NCBI GenBank assembly: GCA_008016945.1
Contig: SSGN01000029.1
Span: 1-17,248 of the forward strand
Length of the DNA: 17,248 nucleotides
Source of the DNA: Flavobacteriales bacterium
GTDB lineage: Bacteria; Bacteroidota; Bacteroidia; Flavobacteriales; PHOS-HE28
Direction: 5' to 3'
Part shown: positions 7,389-14,448 of the stretch, piece after piece
Layout: each line of letters starts with the position of its first letter
How positions within the stretch are numbered: the stretch's first letter is position 1
Translations under genes and position numbers: made by a program
Notes under the pieces: model-generated
Databases searched by the model: none
Told to the model about the DNA's origin: nothing
Seen by the model: the letters and a program-made list of their open reading frames with translations, nothing else

Positions 7389-8582
7389 ATGCGCCCACGG
7401 TCGATCCTGTTTTCCCTGCTGTTGCTTTCCGGGTTCGCTCTGCGGGCCCAGACCGAAGTGGACGAACGCGCATTGATCGAGGTGCGCGATGGGGTGTCCA
7501 TCCGGAAGGATAGTCTGTTCCTCCTCAACCTGCGCTTCCGGATGCAGAACCGCGTGGGGCTCACCAGTCGTGGGGGCGACGACCTTTCCATCGCCACCGT
7601 GGATGCCCGGGTGAGGCGTTTGCGTTTGCGGCTCGATGGGTTCGTGATGAACGAGCGCTTCCAGTATTACATCCAGCTGAACTTCTCCCATAGCGACCTC
7701 GACCTCGATGCCGGCGGTGTGGCGAAGCCCATCCGCGATGCCATGGTGTACTACCACCTGAACAAGCGTTTCTACCTGGGCATGGGCCAGTCCAAGGTGC
7801 CGGGCAACCGCCAGCGCGTCACGTCCAGCGGCAATCTGCAGTTCCCCGATCGCTCCATCGCCAACGGAACCTTCACGTTGGACCGCGACTTCGGCTTGTT
7901 CGCCTACTGGACCTTGCCCATGAATGGTGTTCAACAGATTCTGCTGAAAGGCAGCATCACCACGGGCGATGGTCGTAGTGCGGTCCCCAGTAACTCCGGC
8001 TTGGCCTATACCGGGCGTTTGGAGTGGTTGCCGCTGGGTACTTTCACCAACAAGGGCGATTATTCCGAAGGCGACTTGGAGATGGAACCCACGCCGAAGC
8101 TCGCCATCGGCCTTGTGGCGCACCGCAACGACCGTGCCTTGCGCACCGGTGGCCAACTCGGTCACGAGCTGTATGCGAACCGCGGGTTCAACACCTACAT
8201 CGCCGACGCCGTGCTCAAGTACCAGGGATGGGCCTTGAGCGGTGAGTTCTTCGATCGCCGTTGCCCCGACCCGATCACCACCAATGCCGAAGGTGCGGTG
8301 CGTTTCGTGCAGACCGGTCAGGGCCTGAACACGCAACTAAGCAAGTTCTTCCGCAGTCGCTACGAGGTGGTGTCCCGCTATTCGTTCGTGGATCCCGCAG
8401 CGAATACCGAACGTGTGTCGAAAAGGACGGAGGAGGTGCTGCTCGGTGGCGGCAAGTACCTGAACGGCCACCGGATCAAGCTGCAGGGTTATCTGGGCTA
8501 CCGCTGGCTCACCGGCCGGATGGGCCTTGATGCTCCCGGCAACAACTGGACGGCGATGTTCCAGGTGGAATTCGGGATCTGA
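7389..8582 (+). CDS. Phosphate-selective porin O/P-like outer-membrane porin
   Basis: A 397-residue outer-membrane porin of the OprO/OprP-like family. The ATG at 7389 opens into a signal peptide ending LRAQ (about residue 20); a TTG three codons upstream is a less likely start. The mature N-terminus carries FLLNLRFRMQNRVGL and VRRLRLRLDGFVMNERFQYYIQLNFS, the positively charged first strands characteristic of this family. Strand-like segments repeat to the end, and the last strand (WTAMFQVEFGI) finishes with an aromatic-containing beta signal. Family members form sixteen-stranded trimeric channels, some phosphate or polyphosphate selective. Specificity cannot be read here, and no phosphate genes or Pho box are visible. 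The gene stands alone and converges on the SanA-like gene across a hairpin. Confidence 0.87.
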   Translation: MRPRSILFSLLLLSGFALRAQTEVDERALIEVRDGVSIRKDSLFLLNLRFRMQNRVGLTSRGGDDLSIATVDARVRRLRLRLDGFVMNERFQYYIQLNFSHSDLDLDAGGVAKPIRDAMVYYHLNKRFYLGMGQSKVPGNRQRVTSSGNLQFPDRSIANGTFTLDRDFGLFAYWTLPMNGVQQILLKGSITTGDGRSAVPSNSGLAYTGRLEWLPLGTFTNKGDYSEGDLEMEPTPKLAIGLVAHRNDRALRTGGQLGHELYANRGFNTYIADAVLKYQGWALSGEFFDRRCPDPITTNAEGAVRFVQTGQGLNTQLSKFFRSRYEVVSRYSFVDPAANTERVSKRTEEVLLGGGKYLNGHRIKLQGYLGYRWLTGRMGLDAPGNNWTAMFQVEFGI

Positions 8583-8585
8583 TCG

Positions 8586-8629
8586 TGGGCCGCCCGACCA
8601 GTGCGCTCGCGTTATGCGCATGCGGCCCA
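8586..8629. terminator. Nested hairpin between convergent genes
   Basis: An 8-bp outer stem (TGGGCCGC, 8586-8593, with GCGGCCCA, 8622-8629) encloses an inner one (TGCGC, 8602-8606, with GCGCA, 8616-8620). It fills the whole 48-base gap between the porin stop and the SanA-like stop. No T-run is present in either direction, so it is a terminator candidate by position and structure only. Confidence 0.45.
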
Positions 8630-8630
8630 G

Positions 8631-9323
8631 CTATTGCGGCTCCGGTGGCGCCTGCGTCCCGATCTCCACCGGCTCGCCGAGGAAGCGCGGCTCCACGCCA
8701 AGCAGCAGGTCCACGAACACCTTTACGCGCGCGGCCTTTTCGCGTAGCTGGGTGCGCCACCCCGAACGCCCGGTGACATCGGCCGCGTTGTAGCCCACCA
8801 CCGCAAGTCCGGCCCGCTGCGCGATGTAGATCGCCCGTTCGTTGTGGAAACGCTGGCTGATCACCGTGAACCGCTCCTGACCGAACACCGCGCGTGCCCG
8901 CACCATCGAATCGAACGTGCGGAAACCGGCATAGTCCAACGTGATGGCCGTGCTGTCAACGCCTGCTACGATCAATGCGCGCCGCATGTCCACGGGCTCG
9001 TTGTAGTCCTTGCGGCCATTGTCACCGCTGAGCAACAGGTGATCCACCTTGCCCGCGTGGTACAGCTCGGCCGCAGCTTTGATACGGTGGGTGAAGTAGG
9101 CGTTGGGGCCACCGCCACGGCCCTTTTCCGATGTGCCCAACACCACCCCCACGCGGTTGTGCGGCACACCATCCAGTTGATCGAACACCACGGATGCCGT
9201 GACGTTTCGGATGCGAGCATCGCACCACCAAAGGGCGGTGATGGAGAGCAGCGCGATGGATCCGGCCACCCATGCCGAACATCGGCCCGGTAACAGGCGC
9301 TTCCAACCACTGCTTGCGCGCAT
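8631..9323 (-). CDS. SanA/YdcF-type (DUF218/ElyC) membrane protein
   Basis: A 230-residue protein with one N-terminal membrane anchor (about residues 17-33) and a periplasmic DUF218 domain. Motifs in order closely follow E. coli SanA: VGVVLGTS (58-65), FTHRIKAAAELYHAGKVDHLLLSGDN (77-102), YNEPVDMRRALIVAGVD (107-123), LDYAGFRTFDSMVRA (129-143) and VISQRFHNERAIYIAQ (154-169). SanA affects envelope permeability and vancomycin resistance at high temperature in enterobacteria; its biochemical activity is not established. The ATG at 9323 is chosen, as upstream residues derive from a hairpin and repeat region; a GTG one codon upstream is possible. It lies downstream of purB and a small ORF on the same strand, separated by a hairpin at 9343-9362, so it probably has its own transcription. 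Identification of the family is strong. Confidence 0.9.
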   Translation of the reverse strand: MRASSGWKRLLPGRCSAWVAGSIALLSITALWWCDARIRNVTASVVFDQLDGVPHNRVGVVLGTSEKGRGGGPNAYFTHRIKAAAELYHAGKVDHLLLSGDNGRKDYNEPVDMRRALIVAGVDSTAITLDYAGFRTFDSMVRARAVFGQERFTVISQRFHNERAIYIAQRAGLAVVGYNAADVTGRSGWRTQLREKAARVKVFVDLLLGVEPRFLGEPVEIGTQAPPEPQ

Positions 9324-9337
9324 CACACCACCTTCAT

Positions 9338-9607
9338 TTAGAGATCCGCCTTTCGGCGGATCCGAATGGATCGAACCACGGATGAGCACGGACGGACACG
9401 GATGGTGCCGTATTCACCCGTGATGATCCGGTTGTATCCGTGGTTGAAGTTGAGCATGTTCGCTTCCCGGTCGTAGAGGGCGTTCGCAGTGGTGGTGTGG
9501 GAATGGGTATTGCACCACCAGCCGATCTGGCCTCCACCCAGGAAATGCGCTGCGAGCGCGCTGTACACGCGCTTGAGCGTATGGGTAGGTGCCGAGCCGG
9601 TCCCCAT
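9338..9607 (-). CDS. Short hypothetical ORF, possibly 3'-truncated
   Basis: An 89-codon ORF whose ATG (9607) lies 10 bases after the purB stop. I do not recognise it. The first 65 or so residues (including FLGGGQIGWWCNTHSHTTT and NALYDREANMLNFNHGYN) use GC-ending codons like real genes here. The last 25 or so are encoded by tandem 10-bp repeats (9377-9406) and a hairpin (9343-9362) and look non-coding. It could be a small gene co-transcribed with purB, or a remnant whose 3' end was replaced by repeat DNA. No signal peptide or membrane segment is seen. A purely non-coding interpretation is also possible. Confidence 0.4.
   Translation of the reverse strand: MGTGSAPTHTLKRVYSALAAHFLGGGQIGWWCNTHSHTTTANALYDREANMLNFNHGYNRIITGEYGTIRVRPCSSVVRSIRIRRKADL
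9343..9362. terminator. Hairpin upstream of the SanA-like gene
   Basis: GATCCGCC (9343-9350) and GGCGGATC (9355-9362) form a perfect 8-bp stem with a TTTC loop. On the minus strand it follows purB and the short ORF and precedes the SanA-like start by 20 bases; the following bases TCTAAATGAAGG contain no T-run. It may terminate the purB transcript or be the end of a repeat element. Confidence 0.4.
9377..9406 (-). repeat. Three tandem 10-bp repeats
   Basis: Three head-to-tail units, CACGGATGAG, CACGGACGGA and CACGGATGGT, share CACGGAYG. The minus-strand reading is ATCCGTG-rich; I recall ATCCGTG/CATCCGTG arrays as frequent intergenic repeats in environmental genomes. The array lies in the 3' part of the short ORF at 9338-9607. 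Confidence 0.6.
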
Positions 9608-9617
9608 GGTCGGTATT

Positions 9618-10976
9618 CTACCGCCCCAACAGGTCCACCCCCGTGTAATTCCGTGGCGACAGCGCCTTCAGCTGCCTGCGCACGTCGTTGCTCACGTCCA
9701 GCGTGTCGATGAACGCGGTGATGTCCTGTTGCGTGATGCGCTCCTTGCCGCGCGTGAGGTCCTTCAGCTTTTCGTAGGGCTGCTCCACACCGGCGCGGCG
9801 CAGGATGGTCTGGATGCCTTCGGCCACCACGGGCCATTGTGCATCGAGGTCGCGTTCGAGGGCCGCTTCGTTCAGCAGCAGCTTGCCGAGGCCCTTCTCG
9901 ATGGCATCGACCGCGATCATGGTGTGCGCCATGGGCACGCCGATGTTGCGCGTCACGGTGCTGTCGGTGAGGTCGCGTTGCAGGCGACTGATGGGCAGTT
10001 TCTCACTGAGGAAGCCGAACAGGGCGCTGGCGAGGCCGAGGTTGCCTTCGGCGTTCTCGAAATCGATCGGGTTCACCTTGTGCGGCATGGCGCTGCTGCC
10101 CACCTCGCCCGCCTTGATGCGCTGGCGGAAGTAGTCCATGCTGATGTACTGCCACATGTCGCGGCACAGGTCCACGAGGATGGTGTTGATGCGGCGCATG
10201 GCATCGAACAGCGCGGCAAGGCCGTCGTAATGCTCGATCTGCGTGGTGAAGCGCTGGCGCTGTAGGCCCAGTTTTTCTAGCAGGAAGCGGTCGGCCAGCC
10301 GCACCCAGTCCAGTTCCGGGTAGGCCGCGTGGTGCGCGTTGAAGTTGCCCGTGGCCCCGCCGAACTTGCCGGTGAAGGGCACCTCGCGCAGCAGTTTCAG
10401 CTGACCGTCCAGCCGCTCCACGAACACTTGGATCTCCTTGCCGAGCGCGGTGGGCGACGCGGGCTGTCCGTGTGTGCGCGCCAGCATGGGTATGCGCGCC
10501 CAATCCAGCGCGAGGCCGTGCAGGCGGTCGCGCAGACCGGTGATCGCAGGCAGGTACGCCTCGAACACGAAGTCCTTGATCAGCAGCGGTAGCGCCGTGT
10601 TGTTGATGTCCTGACTGGTGAGCGCGAAGTGGACGAACTCGCGCTGTTCACCGAGTCCGGCCTCTTCCAGCCGTTCCTTCAGGAAGTACTCGATGGCCTT
10701 CACATCGTGGTTGGTGACCTGCTCGATCGCCTTGATGCGCTGGGCATCGGTGGTCCCCAACTGCTCCACGCGGCTGCGCACGGCGTCCAGCTTCTGCAAC
10801 GGCGTACCGGCAAGTTCGGGCAGGGGCACTTCGCACAGGAAGGTGAAGTACTCCAGTTCCACCCGCAGGCGGTAGCGCATCAGGGCCTGTTCGCTGAACC
10901 AGTGCGCCAGCCCACGTGTTCGCTCGCGGTAGCGGCCATCGATCGGAGAGATGGCGGTGAGGGTATCCAGTTCCAT
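9618..10976 (-). CDS. purB: Adenylosuccinate lyase
   Basis: A 452-residue cytoplasmic enzyme that removes fumarate in two purine steps: from SAICAR to AICAR, and from adenylosuccinate to AMP. It is of the E. coli type (456 residues there), beginning MELDTLTAISPIDGRY. The general-acid histidine region reads ARTHGQPASPT, and the fumarase/aspartase superfamily signature reads GSSAMPHKVNPIDFENAEGN with the catalytic serine in the mobile loop. The last segment, SPRNYTGVDLLGR, resembles the normal C-terminus. The start at 10976 aligns with E. coli PurB; the frame is open upstream to 11033 but passes through the promoter. A perfect -7 box lies at 10999-11006. No other purine gene is adjacent. A short ORF follows at 10 bases. 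Confidence 0.97.
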   Translation of the reverse strand: MELDTLTAISPIDGRYRERTRGLAHWFSEQALMRYRLRVELEYFTFLCEVPLPELAGTPLQKLDAVRSRVEQLGTTDAQRIKAIEQVTNHDVKAIEYFLKERLEEAGLGEQREFVHFALTSQDINNTALPLLIKDFVFEAYLPAITGLRDRLHGLALDWARIPMLARTHGQPASPTALGKEIQVFVERLDGQLKLLREVPFTGKFGGATGNFNAHHAAYPELDWVRLADRFLLEKLGLQRQRFTTQIEHYDGLAALFDAMRRINTILVDLCRDMWQYISMDYFRQRIKAGEVGSSAMPHKVNPIDFENAEGNLGLASALFGFLSEKLPISRLQRDLTDSTVTRNIGVPMAHTMIAVDAIEKGLGKLLLNEAALERDLDAQWPVVAEGIQTILRRAGVEQPYEKLKDLTRGKERITQQDITAFIDTLDVSNDVRRQLKALSPRNYTGVDLLGR

Positions 10977-10998
10977 GCGTGCTTTTGGGGAAGAAAGG

Positions 10999-11006
10999 CA
11001 AAGGTA
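10999..11006 (-). promoter_or_regulatory. -7 promoter box for purB
   Basis: Read on the minus strand this is TACCTTTG, an exact match to the Bacteroidetes primary-sigma -7 consensus TAnnTTTG, 22 bases before the purB ATG. A TTG at the usual -33 distance is not obvious, so promoter strength is uncertain, but position and match are the best in the window. Confidence 0.6.
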
Positions 11007-11108
11007 GCGGGGGGGAATGAAGCGTGCGGCCATCGGCTTTCATCAAGCTACTGAGCCGGTGATGAAGATCCGGCCGAGCTCAGCGATCTGGACCACTGGG
11101 GTGATAGC

Positions 11109-11167
11109 GTGAAAGGGTGCGAGGCATTTCACCTTCTCACGTTTTTCACCCTTTCACCTTTTCACCA
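11109..11167. repeat. GGTGAAA-type tandem tract with inverted copy
   Basis: On the minus strand this reads as several units of GGTGAAA or GTGAGAA in a row; on the plus strand TTTCACC and TTTTCACC recur. An 11-bp inverted copy (GTGAAAGGGTG, 11109-11119, with CACCCTTTCAC, 11147-11157) can fold into a stem. It resembles the tract at 6071-6106. It lies in the 307-base gap between the divergent purB and EI24-like genes. Apart from this tract, the purB promoter and a weak promoter at 11244, I see nothing in that gap. Confidence 0.55.
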
Positions 11168-11243
11168 TTGGATCGACCGGTTCTTTCATGCCGTCTCAGT
11201 ACCTTCTGGATCCCGCCTAAGGCCTTCTGCATTCCGCATGCTG

Positions 11244-11251
11244 CATCTTTG
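11244..11251 (+). promoter_or_regulatory. Possible -7 box for the EI24-like operon
   Basis: CATCTTTG, followed by CATC, differs from TAnnTTTG only in its first base and lies 32 bases before the ATG at 11284. No clear -33 TTG is seen, so this is tentative. Confidence 0.33.
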
Positions 11252-11283
11252 CATCACGGCCCAAGGCCGCACCCATCCGCACC

Positions 11284-12120
11284 ATGTCCTTCCTCCGCGA
11301 TCTTGGCATCGGCACCACCGCATTCTTCCGTGCGTTCGGCTTCGCGCTGGGCAACCGCATGGGCTGGATGTTCCTGGTGCCCGCGCTGCTGTGGATGCTG
11401 CTGACAATCGGGCTGTTCAAGCTCTTGAGCGGGCAGGTGGACTGGATCACGGCGTGGGCCGCAGGGTATTTGGACATTCCCGTTTCCGAGGCCGATGCGG
11501 GCTGGTGGACGGCCGTGAAGAACTTCTTGAACGGAGCGTGGGAGATCGTGCTGTGGGTGATCCTCCATGCGGCCATCGCCTACCTGCTCTGGGTGGCGAA
11601 CAAGTACATCGTGCTGATCCTGCTCTCGCCGCTGCTGGCCTATGCGAACGAACGCACCGAGGAGGTGCTCACCGGCCGCACCTATCCCTTCAGCTGGGGC
11701 CAGTTGTTGAAGGACGCGTTGCGTGGGGCGCTGATCGCCGCGCGCAACGGGGTCATGGAATTGGGCATCTCGGTGGGCATTTGGTTCCTCACGCTCTTCG
11801 TGCCGCTGCTGGCACCGGTGTCGTTCATCCTGCTCTTCATCGTGTCGTCGTACTTCTATGGCTTCAGTATGTTCGATTACGTGTTCGAACGGCGGCGTTT
11901 GCGGGTCGCGGAGAGCGCAAGGGCCGTGAACGATCGGCTCGGCCTGGTGATGGCCAACGGCAGCCTGTTCCAGTTGGGCATGATGGTGCCGTTGTTCGGC
12001 ATCATGTTCACTCCGGTGATGGCGGCCATCGGCGCGTCGCTGGCCACGGTGGAGAAGGAGCGACAAGGAACGGACTTTGTCGTGGCAGGCTTGGACGGAC
12101 ACCTATTGAACGACCGATGA
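11284..12120 (+). CDS. EI24/CysZ-like integral membrane protein
   Basis: A 278-residue inner-membrane protein of the EI24 domain family, whose best-known bacterial member is the sulfate transporter CysZ. Hydrophobic segments lie at about residues 27-46, 86-117, 160-176, 178-192 and 230-252. Family-typical loops are LSPLLAYANERTEEVLTG (114-131) and SSYFYGFSMFDYVFERRRL (188-206). No sulfate assimilation genes are nearby, so a CysZ role should not be assumed; many Bacteroidota carry uncharacterised EI24 proteins. Its TGA overlaps the ATG of the next gene in an ATGA arrangement (12117-12120), implying translational coupling to a small secreted protein. The ATG at 11284 is the natural start: it gives a typical N-terminus and follows a plausible promoter. 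Confidence 0.85.
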   Translation: MSFLRDLGIGTTAFFRAFGFALGNRMGWMFLVPALLWMLLTIGLFKLLSGQVDWITAWAAGYLDIPVSEADAGWWTAVKNFLNGAWEIVLWVILHAAIAYLLWVANKYIVLILLSPLLAYANERTEEVLTGRTYPFSWGQLLKDALRGALIAARNGVMELGISVGIWFLTLFVPLLAPVSFILLFIVSSYFYGFSMFDYVFERRRLRVAESARAVNDRLGLVMANGSLFQLGMMVPLFGIMFTPVMAAIGASLATVEKERQGTDFVVAGLDGHLLNDR

Positions 12121-12449
12121 TACGATCACTGCCGTTCCTCTTCCTCCTGGTCCCGTTGAGTGCCCTGCGCGCCCAGGATACGTTGCGGGTGCAGGTGTAC
12201 GGGGCCGTGGTCCATGCGGTAACGGATCTGCCCGTCCTGGAGGCGTTGGTGGAGTGGTATGATGCCGATGGACACCGCCAGGCGGTGAACCAGACCAATA
12301 ACGAAGGGCGATATGCTTTCTTCGTACGTACCACCGGTGAACTGGAACTACGCGTTTCCGAGAACGGCTTTGAGCCCTATAACGAACGGCTGTCCGTAAC
12401 ACCAGGTGAGAGCGCCCGTGAGTTCACGATCCGGCTGGTGCCGAAGTAG
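12117..12449 (+). CDS. Small secreted carboxypeptidase-regulatory-like domain protein
   Basis: A 110-residue exported protein. Residues 1-20 (MIRSLPFLFLLVPLSALRAQ) are a signal peptide. The rest is a single beta-sandwich of the carboxypeptidase-regulatory-like/transthyretin-like type, shown by GAVVHAVTDLPVLEALVEWYDADG, then TNNEGRYAFFV, then LELRVSENGFEPYNERLSV. These correspond to the family's G-x-V-x-D-xx-T-xx-P, T-x-x-x-G-x-F/Y and x-x-x-GY/F steps. Such domains usually occur at the N-terminus of TonB-dependent receptors; here the domain stands alone, with no receptor attached. Its ATG overlaps the stop of the EI24-like gene, so the two proteins are probably made together. Its last 26 bases overlap the convergent GDYXXLXY gene. 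Function unknown. Confidence 0.82.
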   Translation: MIRSLPFLFLLVPLSALRAQDTLRVQVYGAVVHAVTDLPVLEALVEWYDADGHRQAVNQTNNEGRYAFFVRTTGELELRVSENGFEPYNERLSVTPGESAREFTIRLVPK

Positions 12450-13080
12450 CCGTTGGATCGGGCTCCATGGCGGGCTCCTGGAACGGCTCCGATAGCGGTG
12501 TGCCGCGTGGTGCCTCCTTCAACCATTCGTGTATCGACTTGTCCCCGACCACGAGATCGGTGATCACCGTTCGCCCTTCAAGCACGCGCACCACGGCGTA
12601 AGCGGGCAGCGCCATAGTGGCCGTGTCCGGGTTCCATTGGGGCATCAGCAAATGCTCGGTCCTTGGTCCGTCGCCCTCCTCCAGGTAGTAGCGATCGAAC
12701 GGCAGGCTGACATTGAAGATCGTATCGTTCTCCCAATACATGTACTCAACAGGCACGAAGGCTCCTTCGGACGGCTGCTCCTGCACGAGCTGCGCGATGT
12801 TCGCGAACCCCGCGCTGTCCGTTCCTAGCAAGGCGTATGCGTGGTGCCGGTGGTTGCCTGTTCCGGTCTTGATGGGCGGAAGTAGCCAACGGCCGTTCTC
12901 CGCCTCGAAGTCCAGCCGCACGTATTCACCCCGGAACGGATCGCGTGGATCCACGGGTGCGGTACGGAACTTGAACACTTCACCAGCACGGCGTACGTGC
13001 TCATGGCCGAGGATCATCCACGCGGGCACCGATAGCTGTGCCACCGCCACGAGCACGAAGAGCAACGATCTACGGGACAT
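12424..13080 (-). CDS. GDYXXLXY-domain protein
   Basis: A 218-residue membrane-anchored protein of the GDYXXLXY family, whose function is not established. One N-terminal hydrophobic segment (residues 6-24) is followed by an extracytoplasmic domain. The name-giving motif is present in degenerate form as RGEYVRLDF (residues 50-58): Glu replaces Asp and Phe replaces the final Tyr. The second conserved region reads AVVRVLEGRTVITDLVVGDKSIHEWL. A proline-rich tail (PFQEPAMEPDPTATSAPAGS) follows. The ATG (13078-13080) lies inside the 3' end of the DUF2157 gene, an 11-base overlap, so the pair is translationally coupled. That pairing is the usual context of this family. The stop lies within the convergent small secreted gene. 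Confidence 0.87.
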   Translation of the reverse strand: MSRRSLLFVLVAVAQLSVPAWMILGHEHVRRAGEVFKFRTAPVDPRDPFRGEYVRLDFEAENGRWLLPPIKTGTGNHRHHAYALLGTDSAGFANIAQLVQEQPSEGAFVPVEYMYWENDTIFNVSLPFDRYYLEEGDGPRTEHLLMPQWNPDTATMALPAYAVVRVLEGRTVITDLVVGDKSIHEWLKEAPRGTPLSEPFQEPAMEPDPTATSAPAGS

Positions 13081-14347
13081 GGCGTTGTTGGTTACGCTGC
13101 CGCACCATGCGCAGGTTCAGGAACAGGAAACCGAAGCCCATAACGATGAACACCAGCCCGCGCACCACGAAGCTCAAGTCGCCATCGAAGAACCGCATCA
13201 TGATGGTGGTGCATAGGATGAGGAGGCCCAGGTTCATGCGCCGCAACGAAATCTGTTCGATGCCGTGCTTCACCGTGATGATGCCCAGGACCAGGAGCGC
13301 GAGATTGACCACCACCGCAGCCAACGCCGGGGATCGGAGCCCGAGGAGGTAGCACAGCGCGAAGAGCCACCAGCCTTCGGGGTAGGGCCACTGCGCGAAC
13401 GGCTTCCGCACCCGTAACGACCAAACGTAGGCCAGGACACCCACCGCCATTTGGCCCGCGATGATGGGCCAGTCCTCGTGGCCATCGGCATAGGTGTCTT
13501 CCCACACCGGACGGAAACTGAACACGAACAGGGTGATGAGCATGGTGCTGCCGCCTAACAGTACCCATGGCCAGGTACGGAGCGTACGGCCATGGTGCAG
13601 CCAAGGGACCAGGGTGAACGCACCGGCCAGTGCCATCAGGCCCAATGCATGCGGGAGTTCCCAGTCCGTGTAGAAGAGCTGGCTGCCGATGCCAACGGCC
13701 AAGGCCATGAGCAGGCTGAGCCACCAGAACGCCATGCTCTGTCCGTGGTGCCTCGCTTGGCCGAGGTAGAACGGAACGGCCGCCGTCAGCAGGGGGATGA
13801 AGTACCATGGCCGCAAAGAGCTGCCGAAGCCCTCGAACCGGACGATCCAAGCATACCACGTGATCATGGCGAGGTAGCCCATGGCCGCGGTGCATGAACC
13901 CGGCAGGTAGAGCAGGGGCAGGATCAGCAGAGAGCAGGTGAGGAGATAACCATCGAGGCTGCCGCCGATCTGGTGGATCTGCGCGATCAGGGCGATGCAC
14001 GCCATCAGCCCGCAGGCGAGCAACAGGGCGGGACCTTCGCGCCATGCGGCGATGCCCGGTTTCTTCAGCATGCCGTAAAGCGCCAAGCCCTGCCCCAACA
14101 GCACCGGCACGAAGGCGATGGCCGTACGGACCCCGCGCGAGAGGTCGTCCCAGTTGTGTGCGATGATGAGGATGATGCCCAGCCCGACCAAGAGGCTGCC
14201 GAGGATGGCGAAGACCAAGAGCAGGCGGTTGCCACCGCGTTCCGGATGTCCCGTTAGGCGTGCGTGGAGCCGGTCGGCCTGGTCCTGGTCGATCACGCCG
14301 TCGCGTACGGCTTCGGACAGGACCTGGGTGATGTGCGCCGGGTTCAT
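13070..14347 (-). CDS. DUF2157 multi-pass membrane protein
   Basis: A 425-residue inner-membrane protein with a short cytosolic N-terminal helical region (VLSEAVRDGVIDQDQADRLHARL, about residues 9-31) followed by roughly a dozen hydrophobic segments beginning LLLVFAILGSLLVGLGIILIIAHNW. The N-terminal helix plus 'GxILIIAHNWD' junction is the hallmark of DUF2157. The C-terminus (RRMNLGLLILCTTIMMRFFDGDLSFVVRGLVFIVMGFGFLFLN) also resembles the end of DUF4401 proteins. In other genomes DUF2157, DUF4401 and GDYXXLXY proteins form neighbouring genes; here only the first and last are separate. Biochemical function is unknown. It overlaps the downstream GDYXXLXY gene by 11 bases. The gap upstream of its start (14348-14448) has only a weak 7-bp hairpin. 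Confidence 0.87.
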   Translation of the reverse strand: MNPAHITQVLSEAVRDGVIDQDQADRLHARLTGHPERGGNRLLLVFAILGSLLVGLGIILIIAHNWDDLSRGVRTAIAFVPVLLGQGLALYGMLKKPGIAAWREGPALLLACGLMACIALIAQIHQIGGSLDGYLLTCSLLILPLLYLPGSCTAAMGYLAMITWYAWIVRFEGFGSSLRPWYFIPLLTAAVPFYLGQARHHGQSMAFWWLSLLMALAVGIGSQLFYTDWELPHALGLMALAGAFTLVPWLHHGRTLRTWPWVLLGGSTMLITLFVFSFRPVWEDTYADGHEDWPIIAGQMAVGVLAYVWSLRVRKPFAQWPYPEGWWLFALCYLLGLRSPALAAVVVNLALLVLGIITVKHGIEQISLRRMNLGLLILCTTIMMRFFDGDLSFVVRGLVFIVMGFGFLFLNLRMVRQRNQQRHVP

Positions 14348-14448
14348 GCAGGCGGGAAGGTACTACGCCGGAACCATTGCGCGCCATGTTCAGCCCAGGA
14401 CCGGACCGAAGGCTTGGTGCGCTTCGGTGGATCCCCGGGCGGGCCTGG

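Noticed and set aside
9489..10265. Plus-strand open frame (258 codons) opposite purB
   Set aside because: Low-complexity sequence antisense to purB, with no start context or motif.
14405..14428. 7-bp hairpin ACCGAAG/CTTCGGT before the DUF2157 gene
   Set aside because: Ten-base loop, no T-run; too weak to call a terminator.
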